DNA from: an uncultured Eggerthellaceae bacterium
Lineage (GTDB): Bacteria; Actinomycetota; Coriobacteriia; Coriobacteriales; Eggerthellaceae
Length of the DNA stretch: 64,000 nt
Assembly (NCBI GenBank): GCA_937892845.1
Contig: CALBGP010000005.1
Span: 1-64,000 of the forward strand
Direction: 5' to 3'
Within the stretch, counting starts at the first letter, position 1, and every line of letters starts with the position of its first letter. The notes under the pieces were generated by a model. The model searched no databases. It saw only the letters and a list, made by a program, of their open reading frames with translations, and was not told the origin of the DNA. The position numbers were made by a program, and so were the translations under genes. Shown here one piece after another: positions 60,019 through 64,000 of this stretch.

Positions 60019-60600
60019 ATGGTTCTGGTTGAAATGGCAGAAAGCGGCAACGGCTACGTGACCGCCTCGCAGGCGACGGAGGCCGGCGTCCCTAGGCGAA
60101 AGCTCACCGAGGCCGTCAGAAGGGGGGACCTCGTCCAGGTCGCCCGCGGTCTTTACGCGCTGCCCGCGACCTGGGAGGACCCGTACCTCGTCGCGCAGCA
60201 CAGGTTCGCGCGCGGAGTCTTCTCCGACGACACCGCGCTGTTCCTGCACGGGATGACCGACCGTGCGCCCTTCTCCCTCACCATGACGTTCCCGAGGGGA
60301 TACAACGCCACGCCCGCCAGGAGGGCGGGCATCATCTGCCGCACCTGCGCCGACGACGTGCTGGACCTCGGGATCATGGAGCTAACCACCCAGCATGGAA
60401 ACGTCGTCAGGGCCTACGACCCGGAGAGGACGCTCTGCGACCTGGTAAGGGGCCAGGGAACGGTGGACTCGCAGGTCGTGATCCCGGCGATGCGGTCCTA
60501 TGCGAAAAGTCCCAAGCGGGACGTGCAGAAGCTCGTCGGGTACGCCCGCAGCCTCGGCGTCGAGAGGAAGATCCGCAACTACCTGGAGGTGCTGCTGTGA
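60019..60600 (+). CDS. abiEi: type IV antitoxin AbiEi, second copy
   Basis: AAGGAGG lies 6 bases before the ATG at 60019. The 193-residue protein has the winged helix GNGYVTASQATEAGVPRRKLTEAVRRGDLVQVARGLYALPATW and the region FSDDTALFLHGMTDRAPFSLTMTFPRGYNATPARRAG of the AbiEi C-terminal domain. It matches the first copy in layout, but fewer than half the residues appear identical, so it is a distinct lineage and not a recent duplicate. It overlaps its toxin gene as GTGA. Confidence 0.9.
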   Translation: MVLVEMAESGNGYVTASQATEAGVPRRKLTEAVRRGDLVQVARGLYALPATWEDPYLVAQHRFARGVFSDDTALFLHGMTDRAPFSLTMTFPRGYNATPARRAGIICRTCADDVLDLGIMELTTQHGNVVRAYDPERTLCDLVRGQGTVDSQVVIPAMRSYAKSPKRDVQKLVGYARSLGVERKIRNYLEVLL

Positions 60601-61442
60601 GGACTAGGAATGCGATGCAGCTCAAGGCCCGCATCAGCAACATGGCCAAGGAGGCTGGCATCCCTGCCCAGGCGATGATGCAGAGCTATCTGCTGGAAAG
60701 GCTGCTCGAACGCCTCGCGGAATCTCCGTGGCGCGACAACGTCGTCATCAAGGGCGGCGTGCTCATCTCCTCCCTCGTCGGCGTGGGTTCCAGGACCACC
60801 ATGGACCTGGACACGACGGTCAGGGGCTTCGACCTCACCCATGAGTCGGCGGAGAGGGCGTTCCGTGAGATCGCGGCGGTGCAGGCGGACGACGACTGGG
60901 AATTCGAGTTCGACAGGACGGAGGATATCAGGGAGACCGACGACTACCCCGGCATCCGCGTGCACCTCAAGGCGAACTATGCTCCGATGTCCGTGCCCTT
61001 GACAGTCGATGTCACCACTGGGGACAGGATCACGCCGGAAGCCATCAAATACAGCTACCCTCTGCTCTTTGGCGAAGGCGAGATCACGCTCATGGCATAC
61101 CCGGTCGAGACCGTTTTGGCCGAGAAGCTCGAGATCGTTGTGACTCGCGGCGTCGCCAACACCCGCCCGCGTGACTTCTACGACATCCACGTCCTCATGG
61201 GGACGATGGGAGAGGGTGTCGACATGCTCACGCTCCGCGAGGCGCTCGACTCAACATGCGAGAAGAGGGGCAGCCAGGCCGCCATTGCCCGTTGGGCCGA
61301 AGTCCTCGACGACGTGGCAAGCGACGCGGCGATGCTGGCGCAGTGGGCGAAATACGTTCGGAAGAACCCCTATGCGAAGGGGATCTTGCTTCAGGACTGC
61401 TGCGCTACAGCAAAGGCGACTCTCGCCAGCGTAATGGGCTAG
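60597..61442 (+). CDS. abiEii: type IV toxin AbiEii nucleotidyltransferase, second copy
   Basis: The GTG at 60597 overlaps the antitoxin stop; a downstream ATG at 60612 is also possible. Of 281 residues, the motif VVIKGGVLISSLVGVGSRTTMDLDTTVRGF carries the catalytic Asp pair. DVTTGDRITPEAIKYSYP and VLAEKLEIVVTRGVANTRPRDFYDIHVLMG follow. All family residues appear intact. Two adjacent but divergent AbiE pairs, separated by an attachment-like repeat, indicate independent acquisition on two elements. Confidence 0.9.
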   Translation: MRTRNAMQLKARISNMAKEAGIPAQAMMQSYLLERLLERLAESPWRDNVVIKGGVLISSLVGVGSRTTMDLDTTVRGFDLTHESAERAFREIAAVQADDDWEFEFDRTEDIRETDDYPGIRVHLKANYAPMSVPLTVDVTTGDRITPEAIKYSYPLLFGEGEITLMAYPVETVLAEKLEIVVTRGVANTRPRDFYDIHVLMGTMGEGVDMLTLREALDSTCEKRGSQAAIARWAEVLDDVASDAAMLAQWAKYVRKNPYAKGILLQDCCATAKATLASVMG

Positions 61443-61462
61443 GCATGATTTCTTATATCGTC

Positions 61463-61623
61463 GTGACCCAGCATGACCCCAGAGAATGTCCAGAATTGCC
61501 AAAAAACCGTGACCCAGATTTGACCCCATGGATTGTCGTCGATTTTTGAGACTGGGTGTAAATAGGATTGACTGGAGCAAACTGCGACAAACTGGGACAA
61601 ACTGGAGACAGTTTCTAACTATT
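61463..61623. repeat. repeat-rich end of an element before attachment-like copy 4
   Basis: GTGACCCAG-x2-TGACCCC occurs at about 61463 and again at about 61509, resembling terminal repeats of IS21-like elements. From about 61573 a unit of the form (G)RCAAACTGSG repeats three times, ending AACTGGAGACAGTT just before GAGTGGGAATA. The gap before 47056 carries a similar AACTGGGTGCAACTGGAG. They could be arm-type sites of an integrase. Confidence 0.5.
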
Positions 61624-61634
61624 GAGTGGGAATA
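61624..61634. repeat. guaA 3'-end attachment-like repeat, copy 4
   Basis: ATT GAG TGG GAA TAG encodes Ile-Glu-Trp-Glu-stop, exactly the GuaA C-terminus with synonymous codons. This is what an element that rebuilds the guaA end on insertion would leave. Confidence 0.65.
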
Positions 61635-61647
61635 GGAAATTCCTTAG

Positions 61648-61738
61648 TTATGGGAGTATAAATTATACTTTTGATAAACTATACCCCCATAAACATATGA
61701 TTTGATATACTGGCTCCAATGAAGATTGGGGCCAGTAT
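61648..61738 (+). promoter_or_regulatory. inverted repeat, promoter and start-codon hairpin of the ATPase gene
   Basis: TTATGGGAGTATA (61648-61660) and TATACCCCCATAA (61680-61692) are inverse with one mismatch. A -10-like TATACT lies at 61706-61711. ATACTGGCTCCAAT (61707-61720) and ATTGGGGCCAGTAT (61725-61738) pair over 14 positions (one G-U) around a GAAG loop. The first ATG (61719) falls in the stem and the second (61737) at its foot, so translation is likely restrained by this structure. Confidence 0.55.
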
Positions 61739-62969
61739 GCGTTTATTCCCTCGTGAAAACTATCTGAAGAAGATCCGCGGCTTCTACCATGACGACGGGA
61801 TGATCAAGGTCATCACCGGCGTCCGCCGCTGCGGCAAGTCCTGCCTCATGCAGTGCATCGCCGAAGAGCTGAGGGCCGAAGGCATCGATGACGAGCACAT
61901 CGTCTTTTTCGACCTTGACCGATACGGGTACCGATCCGTCAAAGCCCCGGAACAGCTCGAGGCCCTCATCGAGCCCCTGCTCGCTGTCTCGGGGACGAAG
62001 TACCTTTTCATCGACGAGGTGCAAAACGTCGAGGGTTTCGAGGACGTGCTCAACGGGTTTCGCACCGAAGGCGGCTTCTCCATCTTCATCACCGGGTCGA
62101 ACTCCTATCTGCTTTCAGGCGAACTGGCCACGAAGCTAACCGGGCGCTACATCGAGTTCGAGATGCAGACGCTGGACTTTGGCGAGTATTTCCAGATGAA
62201 GCGCTTCTTGGGGCTGCCCGTGAACCCGAATCCGGTCGCGGAATTCGATGCCTACATCCTTGAGGGAGGCTTCCCGAAGGCAATGGATTACCCCCAGCTC
62301 ACCGACAAGCGCGCTTACGTCGCGGCGGTAATCCAGGAGATCTTCGAAAAGGACATCCGCAGGCGCGTGAAGATCAAGAACGTCTCCGTGTTCAACCAGG
62401 TGCGCGACTACGTCATCAACAACTTCGGCGCCACCACTTCGCTTGCGAACATCCAGTCCGACCTCGAAAGCAAGCAGGGCGTGAAGGTCAAGCGCGAGAC
62501 TCTCGCGCGATACCTCCAGATCCTCGAGGACGCTAAGATCGTCAGCAAGTGCACCCGTTTCGACCTGAAGTCGCGAAAATCGCTGCGCGGCGAGCAGAAG
62601 TACTACCTGGCGGACCTGAGCTTCTACTTCGCCCTCAACACCGACAACCGCATCAACTACGGGCCCGTCCTCGAGAACATCGTTTACCGCTACGCTCGTG
62701 CGCAGGGTTGCAAGGTCAGTGTCGGGCGCATTGGAAAGCTGGAATGCGACTTCATCCTCAGAAACCCAGAGATGGGCTACGCATACGTTCAGGTCGCAAT
62801 GACCATCATGGCTGACCGGTCCACCGAGGAGCGCGAATACCGCCCGTTCGAGCGGATCAGAGACAACTACCCCAAGTACCTGTTGACGCGAAGCGATCCC
62901 ATTCAGCAAAGGGACGGCATCATCCATGCTAACATCCCCGAGTTCATGCTGGAAGGGAGGACCTTCTAA
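61737..62969 (+). CDS. AAA ATPase with DUF4143 domain
   Basis: The ATG at 61737 is preferred since it gives the usual N-terminus MRLFPRENYLKKIRGFYHDDGMIKVITGVRRCGKSCLM; an in-frame ATG at 61719 lies in a hairpin and could be a leaderless start. Of 410 residues, Walker A is GVRRCGKS (28-35), Walker B YLFIDEVQN, and a sensor-like FITGSNSYLLSGELATKLTGRY follows. The C-terminal about 180 residues are the DUF4143 region, with a winged-helix segment (NIQSDLESKQGVKVKRETLARYLQILEDAKIV) and an ending YVQVAMTIMADRSTEEREYRPF. Function in this large family is unclear; genes often lie on mobile elements. No partner gene is coupled to it. Confidence 0.85.
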   Translation: MRLFPRENYLKKIRGFYHDDGMIKVITGVRRCGKSCLMQCIAEELRAEGIDDEHIVFFDLDRYGYRSVKAPEQLEALIEPLLAVSGTKYLFIDEVQNVEGFEDVLNGFRTEGGFSIFITGSNSYLLSGELATKLTGRYIEFEMQTLDFGEYFQMKRFLGLPVNPNPVAEFDAYILEGGFPKAMDYPQLTDKRAYVAAVIQEIFEKDIRRRVKIKNVSVFNQVRDYVINNFGATTSLANIQSDLESKQGVKVKRETLARYLQILEDAKIVSKCTRFDLKSRKSLRGEQKYYLADLSFYFALNTDNRINYGPVLENIVYRYARAQGCKVSVGRIGKLECDFILRNPEMGYAYVQVAMTIMADRSTEEREYRPFERIRDNYPKYLLTRSDPIQQRDGIIHANIPEFMLEGRTF

Positions 62970-63079
62970 GCGGGATGGAGATTGGCTGTTGACGAGAGGC
63001 GCAATAGACAGCGGTGTCGGTTTCAAGTGAAACTGGCACCGCTTCTGTATAAGGGTTTAAGGGTTGCCACAGATGGCGA

Positions 63080-63499
63080 TCAATGCCCGCGATGCTTCTG
63101 CTTGCGCCTCAACTTCCGCTGCTCGAAGCGCGCCTCCGCCTCGTCCGCGCGACGTTGGCTTCTTGCGCGGACCGACTCCCGTTTCATTGCCTCCCGCTGA
63201 TTCGCGAGCGCCTGCTGCGCCTTGGTTCCCATCGCCAGCTGCTTGAGAGCCTTCGACGCCTCGCGGGCGCGGCGCTTGGGGTTTTTCGCAGGCTTGCTTC
63301 CCTTGGCGGAATCATCACCGAAGAACGCGAGCTTCTCCCATTTGCTTCTAACGAATTGCAGGATTTCCCCATCGGACGGCTCCGCACCGAAGACGATGCG
63401 AGCGACGCCGTACCTTCCGTCCTCGACATGTTCCGCCAGCCCGACCCAAAATTGACCGTCATGATACACGGTCAGAGTGGACGAAACGCTGATCTGCAT
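63080..63499 (-). CDS. yjdF: YjdF family protein (DUF2992)
   Basis: AAAGGAGG 8 bases before the ATG at 63499 sets the start. Of 139 residues, the first 65 match YjdF: MQISVSSTLTVYHDGQFWVGLAEHVEDGRYGVARIVFGAEPSDGEILQFV. The rest is a strongly basic, helical tail (KPAKNPKRRAREASKALKQL, QREAMKRESVRARSQRRADE, RKLRRKQKHRGH). The function of YjdF is unknown; it is controlled in many Gram-positive bacteria by the yjdF RNA, which binds azaaromatic compounds, and such an RNA lies directly upstream here. It converges on the ATPase gene. Confidence 0.88.
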   Translation of the reverse strand: MQISVSSTLTVYHDGQFWVGLAEHVEDGRYGVARIVFGAEPSDGEILQFVRSKWEKLAFFGDDSAKGSKPAKNPKRRAREASKALKQLAMGTKAQQALANQREAMKRESVRARSQRRADEAEARFEQRKLRRKQKHRGH

Positions 63500-63509
63500 G
63501 GCTGGTTCC

Positions 63510-63632
63510 TCCTTTATGTAGATGACCATGCAGAGAAGGGACAACCAAGGAGGCAGGTTACTGATGCGGACTCCCGCACGCCCACGACTACCCGACGGGG
63601 ACTGTGTTTTCATCTCTGATGGGTGCATTGTA
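63510..63632 (-). promoter_or_regulatory. yjdF-type (azaaromatic) riboswitch with promoter
   Basis: Read leftward from a TACAAT (-10 at 63632-63627), the leader has CAGAGA pairing with TCTCTG (about 63618-63613 with 63537-63532) as the closing stem. Inside it are AAAACACAGTCCCC, GGGTAGTCGTGGGCGTGCGGGAG and CCGCATCAGTAACC, the conserved core of the yjdF RNA as I remember it. The aptamer ends about 10 bases before the ribosome-binding site AAAGGAGG of yjdF, so translation control is likely. Confidence 0.75.
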
Positions 63633-63777
63633 GCACGCGAAAAAGCTTCCGCCGTCATTGCCAACAGGATGCGGCCAGGATTCCCCCTCCCAAGAACCAG
63701 CCTCATAGCCCTGAAGCCGCACCCATGGCTACTTTTCCTGCCAGTCGGCGCCGTCTCTGACGGAAAGAGGGCGCCAC

Positions 63778-64000
63778 TTATCGCCCGAGGGGCAAGGGCC
63801 TGTCCCATTTGGAGGCATCGGGATCCCAAGCGGCTGTGAAGTCGTCATCCATTCCCTTGTAGATGAGGCTTACACCTTCGACGGAGGGCTCGGGCTCAAG
63901 GAAAATCCAGGTGCCGCCTCTGCCGGTATAGAGCTCGAAATTCAGGAAGAACAAAAGCCCCGCAGTCTCGAACTCGCAGTACACGTCGAGAATCTCGGCG
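63778..64000 (-). CDS. hypothetical protein, cut by the window end
   Basis: The frame is open to the end of the window and ends at 63778. The visible 73 residues (AEILDVYCEFETAGLLFFLN, GGTWIFLEPEPSVEGVSLIY, DDFTAAWDPDASKWDRPLP) look like a small globular protein without membrane segments. A GTG at 63984 is a possible start but the frame continues upstream, so the gene probably begins outside. I do not recognise a family. It lies upstream of the yjdF riboswitch on the same strand. Confidence 0.5.
   Translation of the reverse strand, partial: AEILDVYCEFETAGLLFFLNFELYTGRGGTWIFLEPEPSVEGVSLIYKGMDDDFTAAWDPDASKWDRPLPLGR

Noticed and set aside
42303..64000. CRISPR array or cas genes in the accessory region
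   Set aside because: The repeats present are few, irregularly spaced and unlike CRISPR repeats; no Cas-like proteins are encoded.
42315..64000. Integrase or relaxase gene belonging to the islands
   Set aside because: None of the proteins shows tyrosine or serine recombinase or relaxase motifs. The machinery must be lost or lie beyond the window.

Overview
The window looks like the chromosome of a GC-rich anaerobic actinobacterium of the class Coriobacteriia, probably family Eggerthellaceae (Slackia/Adlercreutzia-like). This is an inference. It rests on the high GC content, two Tat-exported flavoprotein reductases each beside a membrane-spanning LuxR-type regulator (one also with a c-type cytochrome), a fused L-serine dehydratase, a two-subunit Fe-S fumarase, a CBS-type pyrophosphatase and ordinary single-copy housekeeping genes.

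Region 1 (about 1-3.5 kb) is prophage-like debris. It holds a small DNA-binding-like protein, a degenerate tRNA-Gln-like sequence, a frameshifted phage head protein carrying a C-terminal CdiA_C-like nuclease domain, and two unassigned genes. Region 2 (3.6-42.3 kb) is core chromosome. It carries threonine-pathway genes (asd-lysC diverging from thrC-thrB); a long leftward operon (fumarase subunits, tmk, holB, PSP1/RicT, pncB, degV, radical SAM); a leftward ribosomal operon (rpsL-rpsG-fusA-rpsJ-rplC-rplD-rplW) that lacks tuf and ends at a terminator after rplW; a uracil permease; proC with two peptidase genes; a CBS-pyrophosphatase; sdaA; a cytochrome/flavoprotein/LuxR respiratory module; pcrA; uppP; a pentapeptide-repeat gene; and guaA.

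Region 3 (42.3-64 kb) is accessory DNA starting at the last codons of guaA. An 11-bp sequence copying the guaA 3' end (GAGTGGGARTA) recurs at 42303, 47056, 59751 and 61624. I read this as a tandem array of integrative islands in the guaA 3' attachment site, with no integrase visible in the window. The blocks carry: (a) a Mef/Msr-type antibiotic-resistance pair behind a promoter, an 11-codon leader peptide and an attenuator, plus an orphan copy of a yjdF-type riboswitch; (b) a Fic protein, a TfoX-like protein, a MerR regulator cut by an IS21 element with a nonsense mutation in istA, a truncated and frameshifted helicase, a second flavoprotein/LuxR module, gene fragments and an AbiE toxin-antitoxin pair; (c) a second AbiE pair; (d) a DUF4143-type ATPase and yjdF with its riboswitch.

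Many genes in regions 1 and 3 are broken (phage head gene, merR, istA, helicase, ABC permease, two ATPase fragments), which indicates repeated insertion and decay. No rRNA, intact tRNA, CRISPR array or integrase gene was found.
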